Assembly (NCBI RefSeq): GCF_006861655.1
Contig: NZ_SESI01000002.1
Span: 124,001 to 188,000 of the forward strand
From: Halonotius roseus
Lineage (GTDB): Archaea; Halobacteriota; Halobacteria; Halobacteriales; Haloferacaceae
Reading direction: 5' to 3'
Length of the DNA stretch: 64,000 nt
Shown: positions 16,457 to 26,494 of the stretch, piece after piece
Layout: every line of letters starts with the position of its first letter
Numbering within the stretch: the first letter of the stretch is position 1
Translations under genes and position numbers: made by a program
The notes under the pieces: model-generated
The model's database searches: none
Told to the model about the DNA's origin: nothing
What the model saw: only the letters and a program-made list of their open reading frames with translations

Positions 16457-16705
16457 ATGAGCGAGGATCGCCCGCTGACCGATTTCGCCGACGCGTCAGC
16501 GGACGTTGCCGACGAGCAAGAAGCCGACGCCAGCGACGAGACAGCCACTGCTGACGCTTCCGTTGTCGATCACGACCCCGAGCCGGCAACCGCCACCTAC
16601 CGCTGGCAACCTGACGGTGCGGCCTGTGGAGACTGCGGCGCGACGACCGAGCGGCAGTGGCTCGATGACGGCGCGTTCGTCTGCCCGGACTGCAAATCGT
16701 GGTAG
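16457..16705 (+). CDS. Small zinc-ribbon protein (DUF7573-like)
   Basis: An 82-residue protein with a disordered acidic N-terminus (ASADVADEQEADASDETA) and a compact C-terminal zinc ribbon, CGDCGATTERQWLDDGAFVCPDC, ending KSW. The two CxxC pairs would hold one zinc ion. Such mini zinc ribbons are abundant in haloarchaea and are often nucleic-acid or protein adaptors. The DUF number is from memory and tentative. It ends one base before the convergent mutL stop. Confidence 0.8.
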   Translation: MSEDRPLTDFADASADVADEQEADASDETATADASVVDHDPEPATATYRWQPDGAACGDCGATTERQWLDDGAFVCPDCKSW

Positions 16706-18373
16706 CTAATCGAACCGCGTCGATTCACGGTCGAAGCCGGCCGCAAGCGTCGCCTCGTCGATCCGACAGACCGTCGGCCGACCGTGCGGGCAGGCAAACG
16801 GCTGCTCGCACTCGCCGAGCCGCGCCAGCAGCTCCTCGGCGTCGTCAGTCGACAGCGCGTCGCCGGCTTTCAGCGACGGCTGACAGGCCAACTCGGCCAG
16901 CAGCGCGTCCCGCGGATCGGCCGGCGTCTCCTCGGCGGCTATCGAATCGAGTGTCGCCCGCAACGCAGCAGGATCTGCCGTGCGACCGAACGGAGCCGGC
17001 ACCGCCGAGAGCCGCAGCGTGCCGCCGCCGAACGTCTCGACCGCAAACCCGAGCGAATCGAGCAGGTCAGCGTGGGCCGCCGCGAGTGACGCCGCCGCTG
17101 GCGACACCGAGACCGACGCCGGCGGCTCAAGCGTCGCGGTCGGCACCGCGTCGTCGCCGACAGCAGCCTGCAACCGCTCGTAGTTGACTCGCTCGTGGGC
17201 GGCGTGCTGATCGACCACGAGCAACTGGTCGCCGTCCTCACAGAGCAGATAGAGCTCCCGAAAACCCCCGATGACGCGCAGGTCGGCAAACGGATCAGTG
17301 CGGTCGACGCTGTCGAGTTCGGTCGTGAGATCGGTCGCCGCGGCCTCGGTTCGGCGTGCGTCGGCAGTCGAGAGCGCGTCGCCGACGGCCGCTTCGACGG
17401 CGGCTTCGATTGTTTCCCGATACCGCAGGCCGACCTCCTGTTTCGCCGGGTGGACGTTCGGATCGACGGCACCGCTCGGCGGCTGGATGTCCACGGCCGC
17501 GACGGGGTAGTCGTCGCCTGCGAGCAGCGAGTCGTAGCCATCGATCACGGCTCGTCGGAGGCCGCTGTCCTCGACCGGCCGCCCATCGACGGCGACGCGG
17601 ACGTGCTCGCGGCTCGCCCGCGTGACCGAGGGGTAGGCGAGAACCCCGCGGAGTTCGAGCGAGCCAGTTCCGGCCCCGGTGTCGATATCTGTCGCGTGTT
17701 CGACCACGGTCGCCTGCCGGGCGAGATCCGCGTCGTACACGCCGAGCAGTGCGTCCCGTGGGCCGTTGCCGGTCGTCGTGAACGTCGTCGTCCCGTCGTG
17801 GCGCAGCGAGAACCGCACCTCGGGCCTGGCGAGCGCGTAGGCCGCGACGCGGTCGCTGATCCGGCCGAACTCGGCGGCCGGGCCAGCGAGCGACTCGCGG
17901 CGGGCCGGGCGGTCGGCGAAGAGGTCGCTGACGGTGACAGTGGTGCCTTGCCCGCGGGCGGCGTCGCTGACCGTCACCTCGCCGTCGTCAACGCGGAGTT
18001 CTGTGCCGACGGCGTCGCCGTCGTTGGTCACGAGTTCGACCGTCGCGCAGTCACAGATCGCGGCCAGGGCCTCGCCGCGAAAGCCGAGCGTCGAGACCGC
18101 CGTCAGCGCGTCGCTCGCGTCGGCGGCGAGCTTGCTCGTCGTGTGTCGCTGGACGGCGAGTTCGGCGTCCTCGCGGGCGAGCCCGTGGCCGTCGTCCTCG
18201 ACGCGAATCCGGTCGGTTCCGTCGCCGTCGACGGCGATATCGATCCGGCTCGCACCGGCGTCGAGGGCGTTGTCGATGAGTTCGCTCACGACGCGGGCCG
18301 GTCGGCTGATGACCTCGCCGGCCGCGATCTCGGCGACGGTCGCGTCGTCCAGCCGGGTGAGTTGGGGCGGCAT
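16706..18373 (-). CDS. mutL: DNA mismatch repair protein MutL
   Basis: A 555-residue MutL. The N-terminal GHKL ATPase has ELIDNALDAGASRID, RVEDDGHGL and STLGFRGEALAAI. The C-terminal domain carries the endonuclease signature DQHAAHERVNYE (DQHA-x2-E-x4-E) plus LACQPSLKAGD and CPHGRPT, so it is predicted to nick DNA, as MutL proteins do in organisms without MutH. The linker is short and the protein is a little shorter than bacterial MutL. It sits downstream of mutS with one small membrane-protein gene between them. Confidence 0.96.
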   Translation of the reverse strand: MPPQLTRLDDATVAEIAAGEVISRPARVVSELIDNALDAGASRIDIAVDGDGTDRIRVEDDGHGLAREDAELAVQRHTTSKLAADASDALTAVSTLGFRGEALAAICDCATVELVTNDGDAVGTELRVDDGEVTVSDAARGQGTTVTVSDLFADRPARRESLAGPAAEFGRISDRVAAYALARPEVRFSLRHDGTTTFTTTGNGPRDALLGVYDADLARQATVVEHATDIDTGAGTGSLELRGVLAYPSVTRASREHVRVAVDGRPVEDSGLRRAVIDGYDSLLAGDDYPVAAVDIQPPSGAVDPNVHPAKQEVGLRYRETIEAAVEAAVGDALSTADARRTEAAATDLTTELDSVDRTDPFADLRVIGGFRELYLLCEDGDQLLVVDQHAAHERVNYERLQAAVGDDAVPTATLEPPASVSVSPAAASLAAAHADLLDSLGFAVETFGGGTLRLSAVPAPFGRTADPAALRATLDSIAAEETPADPRDALLAELACQPSLKAGDALSTDDAEELLARLGECEQPFACPHGRPTVCRIDEATLAAGFDRESTRFD

Positions 18374-18480
18374 ACTGGTTTGGCGAAGGTGTGCAGCGCG
18401 ACCGGTTTAGCCGCTTCGACCGCTGTGTAGCCGGAAACGAAACGACCATCTCAGCCGTCGGAACGTGTGCCACCGAATCC

Positions 18481-18930
18481 TCATCCGGAAGCGGCGGCCG
18501 GAAATCGAGCCGAAACCGTTGTCGCCACCCAGCCGCCAATGCGACCGGACACCCAGCCGAACACGGGTGCGAGACAGAGAATCACGACACTACCCACAAG
18601 CAGAAACCCGATCCTGAACGAACCGACGCTTCCTGTCCCAGCCGTGATGGCGGGTCTGAGACCGGTCACCGCGAGTGATACGACTGCGACGATGCCGCCA
18701 AGAACGCCAGTTCGGATTCCGGTTGCAGCCGGGGAGACCGACCGTCGTACGGCAATGGCTCCAGCAGCGAACGCACCAAGGATCATGATCCCGGCACCGA
18801 GATCAGCGTCGGCAGCGGGTGCCCAGCGGAGCATCGCCGTGACTGGAAGCGAAACGAGTGTGCCCAGAAAGGCGATCCGCCATACTGGAGGGAGGAACGT
18901 GTCGGAGACCATCGAGGGAACCATTCTCAT
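18481..18930 (-). CDS. DUF5518-like small membrane protein
   Basis: A 149-residue protein with four hydrophobic segments: VWRIAFLGTLVSLPVTAML, LGAGIMILGAFAAGAIAV, TGVLGGIVAVVSLAVTGL and IGFLLVGSVVILCLAPVFGWVSGRIGGWV. The repeated-hairpin layout resembles haloarchaeal DUF5518 proteins; the family name is from memory. A TATA-like TCTATA at 18953-18958 lies about 26 bp upstream of the ATG, so it may have its own leaderless promoter although it lies between mutS and mutL. No link to mismatch repair is evident. Confidence 0.7.
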   Translation of the reverse strand: MRMVPSMVSDTFLPPVWRIAFLGTLVSLPVTAMLRWAPAADADLGAGIMILGAFAAGAIAVRRSVSPAATGIRTGVLGGIVAVVSLAVTGLRPAITAGTGSVGSFRIGFLLVGSVVILCLAPVFGWVSGRIGGWVATTVSARFPAAASG

Positions 18931-18994
18931 CCGGGCGTTGTTTCTGATTCAGTATAGATCTTGGCTGCGAACGATCTCGTCAGTAGCTGCAGTA

Positions 18995-21685
18995 TCACCG
19001 CTCAAGCGTTGTCCGAAGCTCATCCAGCGTATTGAGTGCTTCAAGCGGCGTCATCGTCGCAATATCGATTTCTTGGAGTTCGGCAGCGACCGCAGCAACT
19101 GTCTCCGCGTCGAGTGTCTGGTCTGCCAGCGCGTCAGCGAGAGCGTCGTCAGCCGCCGCGCTCGCAGTCGGATCGGTCGTGGTGTCGTTGTCGGCGGCGG
19201 GCTGGCCGGCAGCGTCGTCAGCAGTGTCAGCAGCAGCGTCGCTGTCGCTGGCATCGCCAGTCGTCGATGCGACGACCTCTCGGGCGCGGTCGACAACGGG
19301 TGTCGGTACCCCGGCCATCCGAGCGACCTCAATCCCGTAGGACGCCGAGGACGCGCCGGGCGCGACACGATGGAGAAAAGTCACGTCGTCGCCTTCCCGT
19401 GTCGCCGCGAAGTGGAGGTTGTGGACGCCCGCGCGCTCGTCGGCGAGGTCGGTTAGGCCGTGGTAGTGGGTCGCAAACAGCGTCAGGGCGTCGAGTTCGT
19501 CGTGGATGAACTCGGTGGTCGCTTGCGCGATAGCGAGGCCGTCGGCCGTGCTCGTCCCGCGACCGACCTCGTCGAGCAAGACGAGCGAACGGTCGGTCGC
19601 GTCGTGGAGAATTTCGGTGAGTTCGCTCATCTCGCGCATGAACGTCGACTGCCCGCCGGCGATGTCGTCGCTCGCGCCGACGCGTGTGAAGATCCGGTCG
19701 AGCACCGGGAGGGTAGCGGCCTCAGCAGGAACAAAACTCCCCGTCTGGGCGAGCAGGCAGCACAGCGCGACCTGTCGCATGTAGGTGGATTTCCCGCTCA
19801 TGTTCGGGCCGGTGATGATGGCAACGCCGCCAGCGTCGAGGTCGGTGTCGTTGGGGACGAACTCCTGTTGGGTCGTCTCGACGACCGGGTGGCGGCCGCC
19901 GTGGATCTCGATACTGGGTTCGGCGGCGGCGGCCTGGAGATCCGGCCGGACGTAGTCGTTCTTGGTGGCGGCAATCGCCAGCGAGCATAGTGCGTCGAGT
20001 TCGGCGATTACGCTTGCCAACGTCTGAATCCGGTCGGTTTCGGCGGCGACAGTCGCCCGTACGTCACAGAACAACTCGTATTCGAGGCTGTCGGCGCGGT
20101 CGGCCGCGCCGAAGATCTCGTCTTCGCGCTCCTTGAGTTCGGGCGTATAGAACCGCTCGGCGTTTTTGAGCGTCTGGCGGCGGGTGTAATCGTCGGGCAC
20201 CTGATCGAGGTTCGGGTTCGTCACCTCGATGTAGTAACCGTGAACTTGGTTGTGCCCGACCGACAGCGAGTCGATGCCCGTTCGCTCGCGTTCAGCGGCT
20301 TCGAGGTCGGCGACCCACTCGCGGCCGTCCTGTTCGGTCGTTCGCAACGTGTCGAGTTCGTTGTCGAAGGACTGTTTGATGACGCCGCCCTCGGTGAGTT
20401 CCATCGGTGGATCGGTCGTGATCGCCTCGTCGATCAGCGTCGCCACGTCCCGCAACTCGTCGAGGCGTGCGTGGTGATCGCTGAGCGCAGGAATGTCGGC
20501 GATGAGTTCCTTCAGCTCGGGCACGATCGACAGCGTCGCGTACAACGCGCGGAGGTCGCGGGCGTTGGCACGTTCCTGCGAGATACGGCCGGCCAGACGT
20601 TCGAGATCGTAGGCCTCGCCGAGTCGGTCGTGGAGGTCGCTGCGGGCGATGCCGTCGCCGACGAGCGCGTCGACGGCGTCGAGTCGGGCTTCGATTTCCG
20701 CGCGGTCGACCAGCGGCCGGCGAAGCCAGCGGTCGAGACACCGCCGGCCGAGCGCGCTCGCGGTCTCGTCGAGTACGCCGAAAACGGTCGCGCGCGAGCC
20801 AGCCCCGCGGTTGTCGAACAGTTCGAGGCTGCGGATCGCGGCGGCGTCGAGCCGGAGTTGGTCGCGGTGGTCGTGCCGCCGGATGCGGGATACGTATTCG
20901 AGCGGGCCGTCGTCGCCTTGGGTGTACTCGGCGTACGCAAGTACCGCGCCGCAGGCCCGCGCTTCGGCGTCGTTGTCGATCCGACGATCCGGATCGGCGA
21001 CGTACTCGCTCAGGCGGTCGCGGGCGACCTCTCGCTCGAACAGCTCGGCGTCGATTTCGGTTTCCATCCAGTTGCCGTCGGGGTCGACCGTCGGCGCGTC
21101 GCCAGCGACGAGCAGTTCGTTCGGCTGAATTCGGTCGAGTTCCTCGCGTACGTTGCCGCGGGTCGGGACGGTCGTAACAAAACACTCGCCGGTCGAGGCG
21201 TCGACCGCGGCGATACCGTAGCCGTCCCGCTCGCCGTCGTCAGTCTCGCGTTCGACGACGCTGGCGACGTAGGTCGTCGAGCCCGCCGCCAGCAGCTCGT
21301 CTTCGACGACCGTGCCAGGCGTGATGACGCGTGTCACAGCGCGGTCGACCAGCCCACTCGCCTGTTCGGCGTCCTCGACCTGATCGGCGAGAGCAACGCG
21401 GTAGTCCGCGTCGACGAGGCGTTCGAGATAGGAGGCTGCGTTGTCGATGGGGATGCCCGCCATCGGGTACTCGCCGGTCGAATCCTCGCGTTGGGTCAGC
21501 GTCACTTCACAGACGCGGGCGACTTCCTCGGCGGCCTCACAGAAGGCTTCGTAGAAGTCCCCGACCTGAAATAAGACGAGCGCGTCAGGGTGTTGCTCAC
21601 AGAGCTCGACGTACTGGGAAAGCATCGGCGTCACGTCGTCCTTGCAGTCGGCCATCGCGGGCGGCAGTCCCGTCACCGGGGTCAT
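18995..21685 (-). CDS. mutS: DNA mismatch repair protein MutS
   Basis: An 896-residue MutS1-type protein. The mismatch-recognition motif VGDFYEAF (Phe-Tyr-Glu) lies near residue 40. The ATPase has Walker A GPNMSGKSTYMRQ (about residue 630), Walker B LVLLDEVGRGTST and DELDALTLFATHYHGL. The C-terminus has an acidic Asp/Ala/Thr-rich linker before a last helical segment. I start at MTPVTGLPP because the TATA box at 21708-21716 lies just upstream, so longer starts would precede transcription. It recognises base mismatches and recruits MutL, encoded downstream. Confidence 0.96.
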   Translation of the reverse strand: MTPVTGLPPAMADCKDDVTPMLSQYVELCEQHPDALVLFQVGDFYEAFCEAAEEVARVCEVTLTQREDSTGEYPMAGIPIDNAASYLERLVDADYRVALADQVEDAEQASGLVDRAVTRVITPGTVVEDELLAAGSTTYVASVVERETDDGERDGYGIAAVDASTGECFVTTVPTRGNVREELDRIQPNELLVAGDAPTVDPDGNWMETEIDAELFEREVARDRLSEYVADPDRRIDNDAEARACGAVLAYAEYTQGDDGPLEYVSRIRRHDHRDQLRLDAAAIRSLELFDNRGAGSRATVFGVLDETASALGRRCLDRWLRRPLVDRAEIEARLDAVDALVGDGIARSDLHDRLGEAYDLERLAGRISQERANARDLRALYATLSIVPELKELIADIPALSDHHARLDELRDVATLIDEAITTDPPMELTEGGVIKQSFDNELDTLRTTEQDGREWVADLEAAERERTGIDSLSVGHNQVHGYYIEVTNPNLDQVPDDYTRRQTLKNAERFYTPELKEREDEIFGAADRADSLEYELFCDVRATVAAETDRIQTLASVIAELDALCSLAIAATKNDYVRPDLQAAAAEPSIEIHGGRHPVVETTQQEFVPNDTDLDAGGVAIITGPNMSGKSTYMRQVALCCLLAQTGSFVPAEAATLPVLDRIFTRVGASDDIAGGQSTFMREMSELTEILHDATDRSLVLLDEVGRGTSTADGLAIAQATTEFIHDELDALTLFATHYHGLTDLADERAGVHNLHFAATREGDDVTFLHRVAPGASSASYGIEVARMAGVPTPVVDRAREVVASTTGDASDSDAAADTADDAAGQPAADNDTTTDPTASAAADDALADALADQTLDAETVAAVAAELQEIDIATMTPLEALNTLDELRTTLER

Positions 21686-21707
21686 AGCCGAGAGACCGGC
21701 CGCAAGC

Positions 21708-21716
21708 GGTATAATC
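21708..21716 (-). promoter_or_regulatory. TATA box of mutS
   Basis: The minus strand reads GATTATACC, centred 27 bp upstream of the ATG at 21685. This indicates a leaderless transcript and decides the start codon. Confidence 0.65.
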
Positions 21717-21827
21717 GCTCGGATGTCGACGCAGTTGTGGGGTAGTCTCAGCCGTTCTGGCCGTTTCGGACAGCTGTGGCTCCCAACACGCGCCCTGAGA
21801 CCGGTTGTAAATCCCGACACTGTTTAA

Positions 21828-22148
<321 letters not shown>

Positions 22149-22251
22149 GCTAGCGATCTAACCGCCTCCCGTTCCGACGCCTGTTTGTTCCCTCACAGCG
22201 GCCGGGCCGGCGTTGGGAATCGTTATTGGACTCCGGGGCGTTGTGACAGCT

Positions 22252-24063
22252 ATGTCGTCGTGGCGGGCCGCGGCTGTGGCGATGATCATGGTTGTGAGTC
22301 TTCTCACCGTCCCGATCGCAGCCGGGTCAGCAGCCCCGGCCACGCCAGCGACGCCGGTCGGAGCCGCAACACCACCGGCGACCACAGCAGGTGTCGACGA
22401 CACCGCAATATCAACCACAGCAGGTGTCGACGATACGCCGACACCGACACCGCTGTCGACACACAACGAGTTGCGGCTGACGACAACGCTGAATCGAACA
22501 CCCGAACGGGTCGGTGAGATCACCGCCACCGTCACCGCAGAGATCCCCTCACAGTTCAGAGAGCTCACCCTCCAACTGCCGGCAGAAGCGCGGCTCGTTT
22601 CGACCAGCGGCTTCACACAAACCGCCGACGGCAACGTCGAGTGGGACAGCAACAGCAACCCCGCAACGCTCACCTACCGCATCGACGCGGCCGTCCGCAG
22701 CGCGGCCGACCAGCCCGGCGCGGAGGGCACCTACCGGTTTGTCGACACCGCCAACTGGTCGCTCGTCCGGATCCCATCGGTCGGCGACATCAGCGGCCGG
22801 ATCGTCGGCGACGACCCTGAGATCATCCGGGAAACCGAGATCGATGGCCCGGGTGTCGCCGGCGACCAAATCGCCTACCTCGGCCCCTACGACCGGCGGA
22901 CGCAAACGGCCCACGGCCAGACGTTCCACCTCGTGGTTCCAGAGGCAGCCAACCTCGAAGCTGAGCCAAGCGAGATCTTCGGGTCGGTGACCGCCGCATC
23001 CGATCGACTTCGGATCGGCGACCGCGACGACGAGGTACTGATGATCGCCGCGCCGACCGGCGAGATCGAGTGGGCCGTTCGTGGGATCCAGACCGGCGAC
23101 AGCGACTTCTGGGTGCGAGCAGACGAATCCGTCGACACACCGGCAAACAACTGGGTACACGAGTACGTCCACACCCGCCAAGAGTACACCACAGCCGAGG
23201 ACGCTCGCTGGGTCACCGAGGCGACAGCGACCTACTACGCCGCGCTGCTGACCCTGGAGGGCGACCGCATCGAATTCGATCGCTTCCAGCGGTTTCTCGC
23301 ACAGGGCGAAGACGACCCCCAGGCGTCGGCGGTGATGACCGATCCCGACAGCTGGGAGAACTTCGCTAACTACCGGAAGGGCGCGCTCGTCGCCGGCGAT
23401 CTCGATCGCCGGATCCGCCTGGCAACCGACGGCGAAGCAAGCCTCGACACCCTCATGCGGGCGATAAACAGCCACGAGGGTGAGCTCACCGCAGCCGATA
23501 TCGCGGGCTACATCGAGGCCATCGCCGACGAGGCGGTTGCCGAGGAGACCACGGCGGCCACGACCGCGACAGCCGTCGATCCGATGTGGAGCCGCGACAG
23601 CCACACGGCCGCCTTCGGGGCCGAACCCGCGCGCTTTGCGTTCCGGTTTGCCGACGACACACCGATCAGTGTCGATGGGACGAGCCGCCCGCTCCCGGAA
23701 TCGGGTGAGAACCTCACCGTCGGCGTCAACGAGACGGTCTCGGTGGCTGTCACCGTCGAGAACGTCGGCGGTACCGTCGGCGACTACGAGCTGCCGTTCC
23801 GGATTGGCGACGACACAACGACGCGAACCGGCCGGCTGGCACCGGGTGAGACGACAACCCACCGCTTCGCCCAGCGGTTCACCGAGCCCGGCAGCTACCG
23901 GATCGCTGTCGGCGGCGAGGAGCTCTCGATCACGGTCACGGAGAACACCACAACAGACGCACCGATCGACATCCCCACCGAGATCGAGGTGCCCGGCTTC
24001 GGGATCGGTGGTGCGGTGATCGCGGTCATGCTAGTCGGCCTGCGGTATAGCCGTCGATCGTAG
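22252..24063 (+). CDS. Secreted gluzincin-type metallopeptidase with PGF-CTERM anchor (first of two)
   Basis: A 603-residue protein starting MSSWRAAAVAMIMVVSLL, a signal peptide. A Thr/Pro-rich stretch with a repeated TTAGVDDT motif follows. The catalytic part holds HEXXH as HEYVHTRQEY and, 19 residues on, the presumed third ligand in WVTEATATYYAALL, as in M1/M61 gluzincins. Near the C-terminus a CARDB-like beta domain (ENVGGTVGDYELPF) precedes EVPGFGIGG, a hydrophobic helix and RYSRRS, which is the PGF-CTERM signal cut by archaeosortase ArtA and joined to lipid. A paralog follows 53 bp downstream. A TATA-like box near 22220 supports this start. Confidence 0.85.
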   Translation: MSSWRAAAVAMIMVVSLLTVPIAAGSAAPATPATPVGAATPPATTAGVDDTAISTTAGVDDTPTPTPLSTHNELRLTTTLNRTPERVGEITATVTAEIPSQFRELTLQLPAEARLVSTSGFTQTADGNVEWDSNSNPATLTYRIDAAVRSAADQPGAEGTYRFVDTANWSLVRIPSVGDISGRIVGDDPEIIRETEIDGPGVAGDQIAYLGPYDRRTQTAHGQTFHLVVPEAANLEAEPSEIFGSVTAASDRLRIGDRDDEVLMIAAPTGEIEWAVRGIQTGDSDFWVRADESVDTPANNWVHEYVHTRQEYTTAEDARWVTEATATYYAALLTLEGDRIEFDRFQRFLAQGEDDPQASAVMTDPDSWENFANYRKGALVAGDLDRRIRLATDGEASLDTLMRAINSHEGELTAADIAGYIEAIADEAVAEETTAATTATAVDPMWSRDSHTAAFGAEPARFAFRFADDTPISVDGTSRPLPESGENLTVGVNETVSVAVTVENVGGTVGDYELPFRIGDDTTTRTGRLAPGETTTHRFAQRFTEPGSYRIAVGGEELSITVTENTTTDAPIDIPTEIEVPGFGIGGAVIAVMLVGLRYSRRS

Positions 24064-24116
24064 CCGGCGGCGACACCGGCCGGAGGATTATTCAGCAGCC
24101 CGGCCGTTCGACCGAC

Positions 24117-26057
24117 ATGACCGTCGCTCGGCTCGTGGTCGGACTCCTGGTTGTCGGCTGTTGTCTTGCGGCCGCCCCCGCAGTCGGAGTCGGCGAGGAG
24201 CCAGCGACACCGACGACCCAGTCTGTCGCGTCGGCGAGCCAGCCCATCGCGTCGGCGAGCCAGCCCATCGCGTCGACGACCATGGCCACCAACTCGGCGT
24301 TGCAGTCCGCCGAAAGCGATGAGATCACGGTGACGACGACGCTGGATCGAACCCCCGAGACAAGCGGCGAGATCGGTGTCACGGTCGCGGTGTCGATCCC
24401 CGAGCGAGTCACCCAACTCACCGCCGAGGTGCCGGATCGGGCCCGCGATGCCGAGACAGCTGGCTTCAGCCACGCCAGCGGGGACAGCTACACCTGGGAC
24501 GGCACGACCGCCACGCCCACCATCACCTACCGAGTCGATCCCAACCGGCTCTCCGACCGTGAGGGGCCGCTGTCGGTCGACGGTCAGTATCTGTTTGCCG
24601 ACACCGACGACTGGGCGCTCGTCCGGATCCCCCAAACCGGGATCACCGGCCGATACACCGGCGGCAGCACGCTTGGGCTCGATCGGGAGACCACCATCAA
24701 CGGGCCGGGCGTCGCCGGCGACCGGATGGCGTTTCTGGGCCCGACTGACGTGCGCACCCGCCGCGCCCACGGCCAGACGTTTCGGCTCGTGATCCCCGAG
24801 GCGGCCGATCTCGAAAGCGAGCCGGGAGAGATTCTCGATTCCGTTGCCAACGCAGCCGGCCGGCTACAGGTCGGCGACCGCGACGACGAGGTGTTGATGA
24901 TCGCCGCGCCGACCGGCGAGGTCAGGTGGACGGTTCGGGGGTTGCAGATCGGCGCGGCGGATTTCTGGGTGCGCGACAGCGAGGGGCTCGACACCGCCTC
25001 GAACGTCTGGGTACACGAGTACGTCCACACCCGACAGGACTACACCGCCGCGCCGAGCGCGGAGTGGATCACCGAGGGGAGTGCCAGCTACTACGCCGCG
25101 TTGTTGCCGCTGGAAACCGGCCGGATCGACTTCGAGGCGTTCCGCCGGCAGCTGGCAACGGGCGCGTCCGCAACCCAGCGGCGGGTGGTGCTCAGCGATC
25201 CGGATCGGTGGGACGATTTCGCCAACTACCGCAAAGGCTCACTCGTCGCCGGTGACCTCGACCGGCGGATTCGTGTGGCGACCGACCGCGAGGCGACCTT
25301 CGATCAGGTACTCCGGGAACTGAACACCGCCGCCGAGCCGATCGACAACCGCGCCGTCCGCCGGGCGGTCAGCAACGCAGCCGACCACGATGTGGCCGCC
25401 GTCGCAGACCGCTATGCGACAACGACCGCCGGGCCAACGATGTGGAACAGCACCGCTCACGACGCCGCCTTCAGTGGATCGCCGGCACAGTTTCGCTACC
25501 GGCTGGCCGACGATGATCCCGTGACCGTCGAAGGGCCGACGCGAAATACCGCGCTCAGCGGTCGGGGGCTCGCGGTAACGACCGGTGAGACACTCCGGGT
25601 TCGACTGACAGTCGAAAACGTCGGCGGGACGGCCGGCGACTACGAGCTTCCGTTCCGCGTCAACGAGACCGAAACGGTGGCACGCGGGCGATTGGGGCCC
25701 GGCGAGCGGGCGACCCACACTTTCGAGCAGACGTTCACCGAACCGGGAACGTATCAGCTCACCGCCGGCGTCGACGCCTTTACCGTCAGAGTTACCACGG
25801 CCGACAGCGCGGGCGGCGGAGCGATCAACAGCACGCCGCCACCGGTGTTTGACGATGACGGCATCGAAGGTACCGCCGGCAACGGGACAAGCACCGAGGG
25901 CGACGATGAAGACAACGCCACCGGTGAGGACACCGGAAGCGAGACTGGGACAGCGGATGGTGCTACAACCGACGACAACGCGCCGGGGTTCGGCGTTGGG
26001 GTGGCCGTGGCCGCGCTCGCGCTGTCGCTCGTGGCGTTCAGCCGCCCGCGGGATTAG
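24117..26057 (+). CDS. Secreted gluzincin-type metallopeptidase with PGF-CTERM anchor (second of two)
   Basis: A 646-residue paralog of the gene just upstream, with the same order: signal peptide (MTVARLVVGLLVVGCCLAAAPAV), low-complexity region, catalytic part with HEYVHTRQDY and WITEGSASYYAALL, CARDB-like domain (ENVGGTAGDYELPF), and an acidic Asn/Thr/Glu linker. It ends with APGFGVGVAVAALALSLVAF plus SRPRD, the PGF-CTERM tripartite signal. Two exact 7-residue repeats (ASQPIAS) follow the signal peptide. A TATA-like GATTATTC lies about 30 bp upstream. The last 4 nt overlap the convergent rhodanese gene. Probably a surface protease. Confidence 0.86.
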   Translation: MTVARLVVGLLVVGCCLAAAPAVGVGEEPATPTTQSVASASQPIASASQPIASTTMATNSALQSAESDEITVTTTLDRTPETSGEIGVTVAVSIPERVTQLTAEVPDRARDAETAGFSHASGDSYTWDGTTATPTITYRVDPNRLSDREGPLSVDGQYLFADTDDWALVRIPQTGITGRYTGGSTLGLDRETTINGPGVAGDRMAFLGPTDVRTRRAHGQTFRLVIPEAADLESEPGEILDSVANAAGRLQVGDRDDEVLMIAAPTGEVRWTVRGLQIGAADFWVRDSEGLDTASNVWVHEYVHTRQDYTAAPSAEWITEGSASYYAALLPLETGRIDFEAFRRQLATGASATQRRVVLSDPDRWDDFANYRKGSLVAGDLDRRIRVATDREATFDQVLRELNTAAEPIDNRAVRRAVSNAADHDVAAVADRYATTTAGPTMWNSTAHDAAFSGSPAQFRYRLADDDPVTVEGPTRNTALSGRGLAVTTGETLRVRLTVENVGGTAGDYELPFRVNETETVARGRLGPGERATHTFEQTFTEPGTYQLTAGVDAFTVRVTTADSAGGGAINSTPPPVFDDDGIEGTAGNGTSTEGDDEDNATGEDTGSETGTADGATTDDNAPGFGVGVAVAALALSLVAFSRPRD

Positions 26058-26407
26058 AACGGTGCCTCGGGGCCCTCATCGGCGGGCTGCGTTGTCGACG
26101 CCAGCGGCCCATCCCAGGCGGTGAGCCCGCCTTCCATACTCTCAACCTGGCAGTCGGCGGTGCCCTCGTAGGAGCCGATCAGCCGGGCGGCCTGAACGCT
26201 TGCCTGGCCGTGGGGACAGACAGTGACGATCCGGTCGGCGTCGGTCAGCTCGGCGACGCGATCCGGGAGCTCCTCGAAGGGGATGTTCTCGCTGTCGGGG
26301 ATATGTTCGCGCTCAAAGGCAGCTGGGTTGCGGATGTCGACGATGCGAGGCGACTCATCGCTCTCGTGGAGTTCGGCCACCGTCGACGGGGTGATCTCGC
26401 CGTCCAT
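26054..26407 (-). CDS. Rhodanese-like domain protein
   Basis: A 117-residue single-domain rhodanese. It has RIVDIRNPAAFEREHIPDSENIP (the CH2A-like start) and the active-site loop VCPHGQASVQAA with the catalytic Cys, followed by VESMEGGLTAWDG near the end. Such proteins carry sulfur as a persulfide or act in redox control. I start at MDGEITPSTVAELH, the domain boundary; a longer frame adds unrelated residues. The gene converges with the second peptidase gene, overlapping it by 4 nt. Confidence 0.9.
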   Translation of the reverse strand: MDGEITPSTVAELHESDESPRIVDIRNPAAFEREHIPDSENIPFEELPDRVAELTDADRIVTVCPHGQASVQAARLIGSYEGTADCQVESMEGGLTAWDGPLASTTQPADEGPEAPF

Positions 26408-26494
26408 ACCGCGTGGGTGCCGAGCCGCGGGGATAAGTCTCTCGGCAGGCGACAGATACCAATACAACGATCAGCGATACACCGCCGCCGACAA

